Below, one piece after another: positions 11,514 through 24,409 of a stretch of DNA of 64,000 nt. A model generated the notes under the pieces. That model did not search any database and was not told the DNA's origin. It saw nothing but the letters and a program-made list of their open reading frames with translations. The translations under genes were made by a program, and so were the position numbers. Numbering within the stretch: position 1 is the stretch's first letter; each line of letters starts with the position of its first letter. This DNA comes from Chondrilla cf. caribensis (Eukaryota; Porifera; Demospongiae; Chondrillida; Chondrillidae). The DNA is taken from positions 2,217,518-2,281,517 of the forward strand of contig OZ026551.1 of assembly GCA_964020155.1 (NCBI GenBank), written 5' to 3'.

Positions 11514-12300
11514 TGTGTGTGTCGAAGTGTGTTTGCATGTGTATGGTTGTGTCCAAGTGCATATGCTCACATGTGTGGGCATGTGCATGTCTGTATATTG
11601 TGCAAGCATGTAGTAAGCATTGATAGAAAATCAATATTACATTTCTTAGAACATGCTTCACTTAAAATACATCGCATGACACACTCTCTTGTGGCAACAG
11701 CAACTGACTAACTTGCTACACTGAGAACTACCGAGAACATGCATGTGGTACAAGCAGGCTGGTAGGCAGAGTGGTGGGGTGGGTGGGATACAGGGGAGAG
11801 GTGGTGTCACACATTCATGACTTGAGCACCCACTGGCAAGAAGGGTGGGTAGGACCAGCTGCCACTGCCACACCCACTGCATAGAGGATGAGCACAAGAT
11901 ATGTTGAATGGTACACTAACTGGTTCTCGGCAGTGGATCTAAGGATATAGCACACACAGTGCTACACATGTAAATACATGCATGTTACAAGGAGTAGTTC
12001 AGACCAATCTATATTGATGTCATTTGAGCAGGTGTTGATGAGGTAAGCATAAATGAGGAGAATTGAGAGGGTAGTGAAGCGGCAGACAGAGTGAGAAATT
12101 GAGAAATTATGTGGAGAAAGCACTTGTTCCAGCTATGGGACTCTACATCTGGGACAAAAGGATGTTGAGAGATCATGACTGTGGATCAAATCTGTATCTG
12201 CATCCTGTGTGTGCATTACCAATGATAATCAGTTTGTGGCCATTGACCTGAAACAGAAGTAAAAAAGAACTAATTGGTTATTGGTTTAAGCTTTTAAATG
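11283..12300. repeat. Duplicated 3' flank (copy A) with (TG)n cassette
   Basis: This block matches 58650-59810 over about 1 kb. Shared landmarks in the same order are AAGTAGTTCAA, GACTATATGAATGAGAAGA, a (TG)n tract (11459-11522 here), GCATGTAGTAAGCATT, TGACACACTCTCTTGTG, GGTAGGCAGAGTGGTGGGG and CCTGAAACAGAAGTAAAAAA. It forms part of the segment duplicated with the NLR genes and contains no supported coding sequence. Confidence 0.8.
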
Positions 12301-14196
12301 CTTCCAATTATTGAAAGTGATTGTAAACATAATAATTTTATGGATATCATCCAGTTGGATAATATTATTGTTGAAGTACTGTAACTGATAATACAATTTC
12401 ATTGTATATCATGAAAATTTAATTAGCTCACTCCAAGTGTATAAAATCTCCATCAGGGACCCCTAGGACTTTGTTAAATAATTTATTCACCTTACCAATC
12501 ATAGTCAATAATTGCTCTTTGGCATCAAACCCATGCAATTATAGTTCAATTGATTATTGGTTCCAGCTTTAAAATGCTCACAATAAATATTGAGTGCACA
12601 TCATGTACATACTTTCTATCACAGACATCTGGGGCTTTGGTTACATATTTTTACTTCTTTACTGCAGCTATACAATTGGGACACTAGATGCTGTCCTTAT
12701 TACAGAGATCCACGTGATTTATAGGTTTACAGCTGACAATGTACATGAATTAGTCAGTACTGCATTACACATATACGTACAAATTCACACTGTACAAATG
12801 AAAGCACCAAAAGTTGTTGGTGCCTCGGTTCACAGTTTATCCAGCAGTACAAACCACAGATATAATGCACAACAGATAAATATTCTGGTTTGAGTTTACA
12901 GGGCCAGGGCCCAATTGTACTGTATCAGCGAAGCCTTCCTCGATAGGAAATCACCGAGATTCACCCAAAGAAACAGAACCTGGTGTGCATAGAAAATGAA
13001 GAGCTGACCAATAATCCGTACGAGCACACTAGATGACAGTAAAAGTAGAACGCACTAGTTTTCCAGACTGTAGTACACACAAGTTGGTCAGCAAAGCATG
13101 TGGTCATTATGGTATTCACAAAAATGGAAGACTGATTTCAACCCTATCAGCTGCTTACCAGAAACTCTAGGTATATATTGAAATGATCATGAACAGCAAG
13201 TGCAAGTGCGAAGGGCTCATTTCTCAGACACAGCTGGAGAGATTTCCTTTGAAGTTGAATTTTCCAAAATAACCCTAATCTACCTTTACGAACAACTCCA
13301 AAAGCTACTTCCCGTTTCTAGAGATGTGCTGAACAATATGGTGTAACGGATGAAAGACATGTTCAAGGTGAACAAAACTATATCTCGAAAACGAAGCTTT
13401 ATTTTCCAAATCCGCGAATCTAAATTCAAGATAACATGGCGAAAAGTCTATAAAGCCTCTTAGTTGTACTTTCATTTCAACCGTTGAACAGTTATAGCAG
13501 TAATACACAGACAGACAGACACACACAAACACACTACCAAATGCTGCTGCTCTGCACATGCGCAGACTGAGGCATAATAATAGCTGAGTGTAATCGACAT
13601 GGGGCCCCTACTACATGGTGTACTGTGACCATTACATGCCGTACTGGGATTATAATAGTATCAGTTGCATGCTCTTGCATTGTGTAACGGAATCTCAGAT
13701 ACAGTCACCTGGGACATCCACACTGCCATGTCCTCACTATGGAGGGTCAGTATATTAGAATGCTATTAGGAGAGAAATTGAGGCACTGGATGTTGTCCTT
13801 ATTATAGGTAGAGATGCCGGTTCAGAGTTGATTTCAGCTTGTCAATACAGTCATTGCATTTGCATTGTGATTGACCACTATTGAACTATCCACTAATTCA
13901 TCTCAACTATAACTATAACAACTATCTACTGAAACATCTCAACTGTAACAGTTCCTTGTCGAACACCACCAGCCTATAGAGACCCTTCCCAATCCCAACC
14001 ACAGTCTGTATAGACAGGTCTCACTATCCTCAGTCTACATTATCAGTACAGTGCACTTCATTGAAATACAGCACACCAAACAGAAAAATCCTTAAACAAG
14101 TTTCTGTTAAGACAAATGTGGACATATGCACAGATCTAAGGTGTACAGATGGTGTGATGGACAAACTATGATGTACTGTACATACAGGTACACAAC
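12301..14196. other. Non-coding gap
   Basis: No supported gene. There is a short GC palindrome GGGCCAGGGCCC at about 12901-12912. The start of the dispersed ACCACACCCA-type repeat is visible from about 13960. Confidence 0.5.
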
Positions 14197-15380
14197 GTAC
14201 ATATTATGTACATGCACACCGGCTTGACATGCTTACAGGGTAGCCCTCCAGGCCCCATGAGTAGCCAGATATGCTACATGTATGTAGTATGAAATATCTA
14301 GATGGTTAAATGTGCTGTTGACATTGAGATAGTATCTACTGTGCATGTGTTTGTTGGAACACATGCATTGGTTCCAATATGAGTTGTGTACAGGTAGCAG
14401 GCCCAATGACAAAGACCCAATCTGGAGTGTATTATAATAATATGCTTTCAGTGCAAGACCACACCCAGTAACCATGTCTAAGACCGCACTCAACAATTAC
14501 ATTCAGATACACACCCAGCAACTATGTCCAGAACTACATACAGGGACCACACCCAACAACAATAGTGAGGAACACACACAAAAACTAAAATTAGCAATAA
14601 GCTACTGTGACCATCCAAAAATTTAAATTTCAATCTGCATCCAGTATGTACTGTATGTACGTGTGATAAAGCAATGTCATTTGTGCAAAGGTACAGCATA
14701 CTTAACATGGATTGTTATTGTTATTACTAATCTCTTTATCATAAACTACAATATTAACTATCGCTAGGTACATATTATGATATGTACATCGGCTTGACAC
14801 ACTTACAGAGTAACCCTCCAGACCCCATGAATAGCCAGATATGCTACATGTATGTAGTATGAAATATCTAGATGGTTAAATGTAATGTTGACATCGAGAT
14901 AGTATCTACTGTGCATGTGTTTGTTGCAACACATGCATTGGTTCCAATATGAGTTGTGAACAGGTAGGTAGCAAGGCCATGACAAAGACCCAGTCTGGAG
15001 TGTATCATAATAATATGCTTTCAGCGCAAGACCACACCCAGTAACCATGTCTAGGACCACACTCAACAATGACATTCAGATACACACTCAGCAACTATGT
15101 CCAGAACTACATATGGGGACCACACCCAACAACAATAGTGAGGAACACACACAGCAACTATAATCATGAAAGGTTACTGTCAGTGACCATCCAAAATTCA
15201 AGTTCAATCTGCATCCACTATGTATACCAGGAATGTGTGATAAAGCAATGTCATTTGTGTGCAAAGGTAGAGCATATTTAACATGGATTGTTATTGCTAT
15301 CATGAGAACACTCAAATGATGTGACAAATACCACCTTATACTTAATAAGGTATCATAAACTACAAGGTTAACTATAGTTA
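14197..15380. repeat. Two tandem copies of a 570-600 bp non-coding unit
   Basis: Unit 1 (14197-14766) and unit 2 (14767 to about 15380) share long stretches, for example GCCAGATATGCTACATGTAT, GAAATATCTAGATGGTTAAA, CATGCATTGGTTCCAATATG and GCAATGTCATTTGTG. Both end near TCATAAACTACAA. Divergence is modest. Each unit contains short sub-repeats of the type CCCAGCAACTATGTCCAGAA. Parts recur at 16083-16262 and 61484-61790, so it is a dispersed family that duplicated in tandem here. No reading frame is conserved. Confidence 0.85.
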
Positions 15381-16262
15381 GTAGATACTAGTGAAATCAG
15401 TTATTAGAGGTACATCATCTGCAACTGTACACAGATGCATCTGCATCGTTGATGTTTCATGTAACATATGTATTATGCTTGAAAGTATCAAACAGCAACT
15501 GAGTAACAGTACTCAGGATGACAACCAGTAACCATGTTCAAGACCACACCCAACAATCACATAGATGTACACCCAGCAACCTTGTCCAGAACCACACCCA
15601 ACGGTCATATTGAGGGATCATTCCGATGCATGCACAAAGAATTGGCTAACTACTCTGTAGCAGTAACCACTAGCTTCCACTAACCATCCAGGTGTACTCT
15701 AGGACAATTACAGAGTAGAGGGCATATGGAGGGAGACTCAAGTTTCAAGAAGTTAACATTTCAAACCAACAAAGGGTACATTCTGCTTACCATGCTCCGT
15801 TGGCCAGCACAAATGCTGTGTGACAGTGACACGGAGGGATAGTCAAGTAATAAAAGTGTATGTATCTGGCGTAGGCGACATCCTGTTGCAGGTGTTTTTG
15901 AATTTCCAAAATGCTCACTGATGCTGCTTACCAAAGCATGCAATATCTCATGCTTGGCAGTTGATTCTAGATCTTATGAATGTAGTTTTATTGAAGTGCA
16001 GTGGGGCAGATGTTGATGAAGCCTATCACTGGCCTGCATCAACAGAAAGGATCATCACAAACTACTACCATAAAGTAAGCTCAATCTAAGTTCAATCTGC
16101 ATCCACTATGTACTGTATGTACATGTAATAAAACAATGTCATTTGTGTGCAAAGTACAGCATAATTAACATGGATTGTTATTGTTATCATTAGTACACTC
16201 AAAGGATGTGACAAATACCACCTTACTAATTAAATTATCATAAACTACAATGTTAACTATAG
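15381..16262. repeat. Continuation of the repeat array
   Basis: The unit TATGTATTATG...GAAAGTATCAAACAG...ACCACACCCA...GGAATTGGCTAACTACTCTG at 15460-15720 is repeated at 17205-17424. The stretch 16083-16262 is a third copy of the ending of the tandem unit (AATCTGCATCCACTATGTAC to TGTTAACTATAG). Confidence 0.75.
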
Positions 16263-17113
16263 CAGAGATACTCTATACCCCACACAGGACTGCGTGGGGT
16301 GAGGCTTGACCGAATCGGATATTTGCGGTTTCGTGCAATCTCATTAGATGACGTCAGAATTTTTGCTCGCCCGTATCCTAAAATTAGTGAAACACGGGTG
16401 GAGTTTGTTTTGTGGTCAGTAAAGTTTACTTAGGCTTAGCATGCCCGATCAATTTGAGATGTTTGCCCGTCAGTTCATTCTTGGGGTGTGCTTCAAATCG
16501 TCCAGATTTCCTCGACAATGATTGGGCTGACCGTTATAAAACACATACAGTGGTATAGATCAGTTCTTTACGAGTAATGCAAGCCTCGAACGGAGTTAAT
16601 CGGAAGTACTCGGGCTCAGAAAATTTGCACACAAAATGGTCAATTCTCAAGCTGTGAAAGTCGTCTTTTCCAGCTGTATCTAGACAGCAGACAGTAATCC
16701 GACGAAACGGCCCTCATAGTGTTATAGTGCGGGATTCCAGCTACACGTAGAGTACAAGAATGATGGCATACATCTTTCTGATTTCTTGAAAATTTGTTCT
16801 CAAGTTACTCCTGTTGTGTATTTGCGATTTCCCCTTGTTGTGCCAGACGTGTGCTCTGCGATCCCCAATGACCTAAGTTGTTGTATGAATTGGGGCTATT
16901 ATACCTTGGCGAAGTTGATACTTTTCGTTTAAAACGTTCCCAGAGTCTGTTTCGAACGATTCTATATTTTTGATCGTTCTTCGACAATTCGGTCAAGCCT
17001 CGAGACAATTACGTGTTTGCGGTTTGATAATTTATATGCGTAACACATGTTATAATGTATTGATTTTAGACAGAATATAAACAGTTTCCTATCCTGGGTG
17101 TAGAGTATCTATG
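16263..17113. mobile_element. MITE-like insertion with CA...TG ends
   Basis: The end CAGAGATACTCTATACCC and the inverted right end CATAGATACTCTACACCC match at 16 of 18 positions. The element is flanked by ACTATAG (16256-16262 and 17114-17120). It interrupts a repeat unit whose uninterrupted version reads GTTAACTATAGTTAG near 15370, a natural empty site. The 7-8 bp duplication hints at hAT- or P-like mobility. A short reading frame at 16805-17008 (- strand) starting MSRGLTELSKNDQKYR could be a transposase relic, but I cannot confirm it. Confidence 0.75.
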
Positions 17114-17424
17114 ACTATAGCTGGCAGATAGTGGTATGTCAGTTAGGGGTATGCCAGCTGTACACAGATATAATGATCTGTATTGAATCGGATGTTACAT
17201 GTATAATATGTATTATGTTTGAAAGTATCAAACAGTAACTGAGCAACAACACCCAGGACCACAACCAGTAACCAAGTTCTAGACCACACCCAACCACACT
17301 CAGGGACCACACCCAACAGTTATATTTAGGATCATCCGCATGCATATGCAAGGAATTGGCTAACTACTCTGTAGCATCCTACCTTCCACTAACCATCCAG
17401 GTGTACTCCATGACAATTACAGAC
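17114..17424. repeat. Repeat unit resumed after the MITE
   Basis: It continues the interrupted unit: CAGCTGTACACAGATATAAT, GAAAGTATCAAACAGTAACT, then TTCCACTAACCATCCAGGTG. Counterparts are at 15420-15720 and 59870-59950. Confidence 0.7.
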
Positions 17425-18240
17425 ATTACTGAATTGCACCATTCAGCCCATATAAATTCTAAATACACCATAGCATAAAATTGGTCGAAATTCGATCTGT
17501 TACGGGTGGTCAGATAACAGTTTCGGATTTCCTCAAAGTAATACATATGTACCTTTAACTTTAATATTTTAATATGTAATGCTATTATTTTTGTAGTTTT
17601 CCAGACGTTTCACAACTTGTAACCCATGTTTTAGCTCTTGTCCTCTAATATTGATCGAATATTCCGAGAACTGATCAATTTGCATGTAAAAATGTGTGCT
17701 ACAAAGTGACAGAATACTTTTCTCAAACGGAATTCATGGACTCCACTAAGAGGAAGAAAAACTATAAAACGGTGCTTGTTTCAAGTCTGTAGCTTCTGCA
17801 TTAAGGAAGATACGAGTGTCCGGGAATAGATCAGCTACTCCAGAATCGAGTTATTAATTTTGGTCCTGTACCTTGCCTGGCTGTCATTGTCACAACCGAA
17901 GGTCATGCGATAAGACTAGCTGTGGTACAAGTAAAGCACTTTTGACAATGTAGATACAGTTGTTGAGAAGTTATCTCAGCGAATTGGACTCACTCTTTAC
18001 ATACATTACGATAGCTGTAAAGTCAACTTTCAAGCCAGTAACGTCACACCACAATGGTGGAAGGGAGAGAAAAATAATGCCTTCGAAAACCAAACTTTAC
18101 GAAGCTCGATCTCACTAACAGCGCCGATTTTGGATCTAATATTTGGCGTGTAATGTTTACAACGGGTATATTTTCATTTGCTCTCAACTTAACTATTTCG
18201 ATGCAGTTTCCCTTTAACCATAGACCCTAAGCTTTAGACT
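17425..18240. other. Probable inserted block of unknown type
   Basis: The flanking repeat breaks at GACAATTACAGA (about 17424) and resumes near CCACTGGCCTGCAT (about 18247). The intervening DNA is unlike the surrounding repeat and somewhat richer in CG. I found no convincing inverted ends or coding sequence. Confidence 0.35.
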
Positions 18241-20880
18241 AGCTACCACTGGCCTGCATAGAAAGGATTGTTACAAATTAAACTACTACCATAGACTGAG
18301 CCAGGGAACTTTATCTCATGCGAAAAGTGAATCAATGTTTCTATTCAACTTGCAATAGTAGCTAATAGCTACAGCTATTCTTAATGTGTCAACAAGGACA
18401 AACGAATTACATAGCAATCTTGGTATGCTGACATGGGATGGAGAAGTAAAGGTCTGTGAACCCACAGTACTGCCAACACTTGATTCCTGGTTAGCAGCAG
18501 CAACATACAGGATGCAATCGCCAACACTCCACTACCACCATACTAGTATAGTTTGACGACAATTTCAGCCTATGTGGAAGGCTAGCGTGGAGCCATACAT
18601 TATGTACATCATTACATACTCATATATATTGATATAACATCATATTAGACTAGCTAGGTGCAACCCAGTGTAAGATCTTGGAGTGGTTTGAAGGCAATGG
18701 AACAACAATTTGAAATATCAACTAATATGTCTTATTTACCAATGACATGACCGCATGGCATCCTAATAGCTGCAATAGTCAAAATCTTCATGGTACAAAT
18801 ACAAATGAACCATTTTACACATTCAAGTAACTGAAAGGTGAAAAAAGGTGTAATTAAAACCACCAAGGAAATAACAGAAGAAAGGATAAGTCCATGAGTA
18901 CTGTGAGAATGCCCTTGTGACCCACTGAGGACACTCTTGGGTAGCTTAATATTTGTAATCGATGAGCATTTGATTGATAATAGAACCAGACAGCAAATTA
19001 GTGAACACTCTCTGTTACCTATTACATTTTAAATTAGACAATGCCTACCTGATCTATCTATTAAATTGTCTCTACGTACCAGGACACAAATTAGCTTCAT
19101 CCCACAACCCCCACCCCTCCAGTTGTGCTGCAATAGATAAAGTGGCAGATATTGATTTGAACCTGATGTACGTACTCTATCAGAGCCACTGTACCACATC
19201 TATGTTCTGTGGACAAAATACAGATAAAGAATCGTGTTGATAAAATGGCGACTTACATAGTATTTCACTCCGATTTGTAGATCACCCTCTTCCACTTACG
19301 CATTTAATGTCAGATCAAAAAACGATATTATGGTGAACGGTTTCTCGGCTTGCACGTGTCTCTTATCCATGGTAAGGGCAGGTTCGTCGCTGCTAGTGGG
19401 CACGTGGTCCGATGCATACATCACCTGCGGAAGTTAGTACACATAAGGAGATAAGAGACGATGTACATCGATGGCAGGATGAGACAGAATATCAGTGGTA
19501 CCTCATATGCCGAGTGGATAGGCAAAGAGTCGTGAGCACATTTCTGCATCGATCGGACAGCATCACATGGGACGATACAGACAAAACGGGACACACTCCG
19601 AAGAGAAACATTGCTCTGGTTGTCCGGTTGTCTCTTATTCTCGATCCTCGGGAATGAGACTTCTCGCAACTCTGATACGAATGCAGAAATAGAAGTAGTG
19701 AATAAATTTCCATAAGTTTAAACTCCGTTCCGAGTCACTATAGTGACCGTCTCCATAACCGTCAAACTGGAATCCATGCACGTGATTGGTTGCGCAACTC
19801 TGGTAAAGTTAGGGAAAATGGCCACCAGCACGTGAAGCGAGTCTGAAGAGACTGTGGATAAACGGGTACTTGCGCAATTTAATGCGAAATGGTGATTTGG
19901 TTGGTGCGCCTTTTGGTTTACCTCTTGGTGTGAGCAAAGTTAACTTCCAAGCACTTTGTAGTATTGTCCTCGCAAACGTGAGTTGTACAGATTGGATTGT
20001 TGACAAATAACTGACATATGCTAGGTGTACGTCGAGACTTCACGTATGCGCACCGCATGATAGATTGGATTGATATGTAACCGCATGTTGCGGCAGCTTA
20101 TTGGTCACGCGATAGAGGTCCATTATGTCCTTCAATTACTTCAGGGAAGTACTTCACCATTAATCGCAACCATGTGTTAAGTAATACACCGTGTAATAAC
20201 TGTTGAGTCAGCCTGCAAAGTTGTGGTTAATTGATTGATGTCAATTAACACCCAATCATGGACATAAACAGATACCCATTGGCAATTATTAGCCATAGGC
20301 CACAATATACCTTTTTATCCATTATAACCGACCTCTGTATGCATTTATAATGAGGCACAACATATGGTTATCTAAGGCTGTTTTAAGTGCAGTTTTCCTT
20401 ATAATCCTAATATCGTTAGTTTACATTTGCCATAAGGCAGTTATCACCGTTTCTCGATATGTATTGCCTTCATAACCAGGTGGTAACCATTAGGTATAAA
20501 ATAATAATAATATTCTTATTATTGTAAAAATATTAGTCCAAAGCAGCATTGTATTATGGATGAACGATGAGTTGCTATATTGACAATTATTGTACATACT
20601 TTAATGATTATAGTCAAGTGTGCATTAACAAAGGAAAGTGTTCAAATTATGATATAGCGTCTTGTATCCTGGTTGAGGGGTAGATAAAGGGAATAATATG
20701 CGTACATAAGCCATGTAACACAGGTTTCAGTGGTTGGATTAATTGCATGAGAACAAGGCAGGAATTTAGTATACACATTTCTATTGCTTAATATGGTGTA
20801 TAGAGCTATGGGCATATTTGCAGTATAAATTGTCTATCACTCACCACCCCAGGGTAAGAGTCAGCTGTACGTATCCAGCT
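18241..20880. other. Non-coding gap with a CG-richer core
   Basis: No supported gene. The interval 19250-20110 has more CG dinucleotides than its AT-rich surroundings, with several CACGTG-like motifs, and could be a promoter or an old element. Short frames on both strands here overlap one another and show no family resemblance. Confidence 0.35.
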
Positions 20881-20902
20881 TAGGTGTGCTGCAGCACACC
20901 TA
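20881..20902. repeat. 22-bp perfect palindrome
   Basis: A perfect dyad with half-site TAGGTGTGCTG, centred between 20891 and 20892. It could be a dimeric protein-binding site or a chance palindrome. Confidence 0.8.
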
Positions 20903-21506
20903 GGCAGGATATTACTATTAGTTGCAGTTACTTCTATATGTGTGTATGTGTACAATGCACTACACGGGCTGTGTCTCTAGTAGGTCCAGTCAATTTCAGA
21001 CTAATTACATCTGTTTGAACAATTGTAATGAAACTTTTGAACTTGTTGATAAACTGATATTTCCCTCAAACCCTGATTAGGAGCTAGAAGACCCACATAT
21101 GCATTAACACATAAGCAGTACGATAATGTATAAGTAATCGACATATGATTTGTGTGCCATGTTGTAATATGGAACTATGTATATATCTCTACATAAATCT
21201 ATGATGCTATGACTTTCATGTGCTGTGTCCGCACTAATGTGCATACACATTGTGAGGTGCAAGAATTCCTTGTGACTGACTTGATTGCTCAATGTCCGTA
21301 GACGAGAGGTGTCCGTTAATAAAGGTTCCACTGTATATGTTATTAGAACAGGTGCATATGATGTGGCAAACAAGGAAAATCAATTAAACCGACCTTAATC
21401 TACTTTTGTAATCTATAGCCTATGCATGTGTTATTGCTTTAACACTTACGTACATGTAATTGTTCTAATTGATTGATAGAATGTATACAAAAGATTCACA
21501 TGCATG

Positions 21507-21562
21507 CTTTCTACAGTTTCCTTCCTACTCTATGTACAGAGTAGGAAGGAAACTGTAGAAAG
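21507..21562. repeat. Perfect 25-bp inverted repeat, 6-nt loop
   Basis: Arms 21507-21531 and 21538-21562 are exact reverse complements (core CTACAGTTTCCTTCCTACTC) around the loop ATGTAC. The perfect pairing suggests recent origin or selection. The stem length is like a small-RNA precursor, but a fully paired stem is also typical of a recent snap-back duplication. Confidence 0.9.
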
Positions 21563-22708
21563 TTTTGTGTAATAGGTATACACACATTGGTACTTGCACT
21601 AAGCTCTGCTGTGTTAGTTTTTAGTTTGTGTGATTGAAGTTCTCATCATCTAGGACCTACAGTTCTATGTATAAACTACTTTCATAGACCTATTTTGTAG
21701 CTACTGGTGTTGGAAATTGGTTGTAGTTTTCAAATTTAGTTCACAGTAATCGATTGATTGATCCATTAATTAATCTGAAATGGTAATTATGTGGGCGTAG
21801 CCGGAGGCCACTATCATTCACTTGAGCAGTCTCCAAGTAAACTTGGTTCAGAGTCTTAACTCATCCCATTTTCCCTTCTCAGATCCTCTCATATTTCTAT
21901 CTTAAACCTGCATGTTCAATGATTGTTGTGGGTAATGTGGTGAGGGGGCTGTCTCTTGTAATACTTATGCAAATTTGTCCTGTTATTAACTGATTTGCCC
22001 ATCACCATTAACAATAACAAGATTTGACATGAAACTTGATTGATTGTTTGTCCCACTATCCATTCCATTATCCACAAGCTATATACAGTATTGTACTCTC
22101 TCTCTATAGAATAGCTAGTGGATGATCTAAAACATCAATCAGATATGAAACTGTGATGGTTAGTCATGCACATGTACAGTAAGTGAATACGCATGTACAT
22201 ATGTAAGTACTTGCAGTGATGTAATCCCCTCGGATATGTAGCTAGAGTATATATGGTTCATGAACATGCATTGGTTTGCCTCCCATGGACATCAGATTAC
22301 ACATCTCTGCCGACTGGTAGGTTCTACATTTTTACATACAAACATTAAGGATTGCAATGTACGTACATAGCTCCCAATACACCCTGTGGTAAGACTTCGT
22401 GAGTATCCTGTATGTGATTACTACATATCCCTGGGTGATACACACGCCTAACCCAGTCCCTGTTTCATGTACACTATATACACCAATACTTTATACCTCG
22501 GACAATAAGTACAGATTTGGTGTATCCTCCATAGTATAATATATGTATATTATTGTTACTGGGCGTGTTTGACTGCAATGTGTTTATCATCCCAGATTGC
22601 ATTAATTGTTCCATATTTTCCTATTGGCATTGGATATTTATGTGGAACAGTATGTTATGTTGTGCGTGAGTACTATTCCAGCAATCACTCTTGACCATTT
22701 GTACACGC

Positions 22709-23771
22709 AGACTAACAACGAAGAGCTTCTCGTCTCTGGTTCAGATGATTTCACATTGTTTTTACGGGAACCATCTAAAAGCAAACCTTAACAAAGATAT
22801 AGATACATACATAAAACAGGTACGTACATATGAGATCTTGTCCGAACTGTACTGTTCCCAACGTTCTCCTCATATATTGAGAATATGTACCTGTGTGTAA
22901 TGATAATCAATTGAGGTTTTAATCCTTATGTAATCCTTTACAGGGGACCAGCAACTGATAAATGATGTTAGGTTCTCACCAGATATGTTACTCATTGGAA
23001 GTGCTTCTTTTGACAAGTCCACCAAACTGTGGGACGGGAAGAATGGAAAGTGAGTTTATGACACTCACAAATCAGCAAGCAGTGTAGCCCCAAATCATTC
23101 ACAAAATGCATGAGTAGTTAATAAGGAGGTGACTTATAAGGTTGAGGAATCACCAGGTATACTATTTTGACTGCTTTTTAATACTTTCTATGTATGTGGT
23201 TGTTAATAATTTTAAAACCAAATTAGTCTTCCCATGGTGTAGTGCATTTCATTGTTGATGGTTGGTTATGTATGAGCCTCTGATTGGGTCCACCACTGTA
23301 TTGATGTGCAGACATTGTCCCAGTATTCAAATATCTGTAGCCCCCAATAGATTTTCATATCAATGGTCTGTTTTGGATAGTGTTGTACCTATAGTGGATA
23401 TTGTTATCGGTGCAAATAGAGTATCAGTTTGACATCACTATTGATATTTGGAATAACAATGTTTGTTTGGTGTGTTGTGTGGTGTGGTTTGGCGCCACTA
23501 ATTAAGAGTTGTCTTGACAGCCACTAACTAATTACTGAGCAATACTATGCCAATGAGATTGGCAATTCGTATTGGCCATCAGTTGCTCCTAATACTGTTT
23601 GGAATAAATGGTGAATTCAGTTAGTGGTAAATCACTAGGTCTGTGAGATGTATTTGATGCGTAACACTGTTTATTGTTTATTATTTAGATTGGTAACCAT
23701 TAATTTTTGGTAAACATGTCAGTCGTGTTTACCAAGTCACTTGGTCTGCTGATAGCCAACTTGTTTGCAGC

Positions 23772-23775
<4 letters not shown>
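22709..23775 (+). pseudogene. NLE1-like: Relic exons of a Notchless/NLE1-type WD40 gene
   Basis: Three separated pieces match consecutive WD40 blades of Notchless, a ribosome-biogenesis (pre-60S) protein. Piece 1, at 22709-22789, has LLVSGSDDFTLFL followed by Arg where the conserved WD40 Trp is expected, then stops at TAA. Piece 2, at about 22944-23051, reads QLINDVRFSPD, then SASFDKSTKLWDGKNGK, followed by GTGAGT-like sequence. Piece 3, at about 23719-23775, reads VYQVTWSADSQLVCSN and is cut by a (CA)n tract. No upstream blades or start are visible, and the missing Trp and early stop argue for decay. Family assignment is from known NLE motifs (GSDDFTLFLW, ASFDKSIKLWDG, WSADSRLL). Confidence 0.7.

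Positions 23776-23818
<43 letters not shown>
23773..23818. repeat. (CA)n microsatellite within the WD40 relic
   Basis: A pure CA run directly after GTTTGCAGCAA. The same lead-in, TTTTGCAGCAACACACAC, occurs again at about 23898-23915, a small local duplication. Confidence 0.9.
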
Positions 23819-23821
<3 letters not shown>

Positions 23822-24239
23822 TTGGTTGTATATGTAATTTCCATAGAATTGTTCACTCAACATTAGAAAACTCATTTGTGACATAAGAAAATATTTTTTG
23901 CAGCAACACACACACGCAAATAGATGAAATGTCCAGGGTTATTCCATATTGCAGGCATCTTCAGATTGTCATCCAAGAGTCCACTAAATTTGGCCAGTAA
24001 TCCTAAACAATACCAGGACATTGGTAGATATGCTGAATCCTTTTGGCTTTTGACAGTTGAAGGTATGCCATTCTCCTAGGTAAATTTCTCACACACCAAG
24101 TCCACATCCCTGTCCATGTATTATAAATGTACATGTGTTTGTGTGTGTGTGTGTGTGTGTTTGTTTGTTTGACAATCATGTGCCTTCATGTCTTATGACT
24201 TTACTCTCCGGTTGTGAATTAGAAGAAAAATTGTTGATG

Positions 24240-24310
<71 letters not shown>

Positions 24311-24313
24311 TGT

Positions 24314-24409
<96 letters not shown>

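Noticed and set aside
14197..17424. CRISPR-like or regulated repeat array
   Set aside because: The units are hundreds of bases long with diverged sub-repeats, in a eukaryotic genome; no short direct repeat and spacer pattern.
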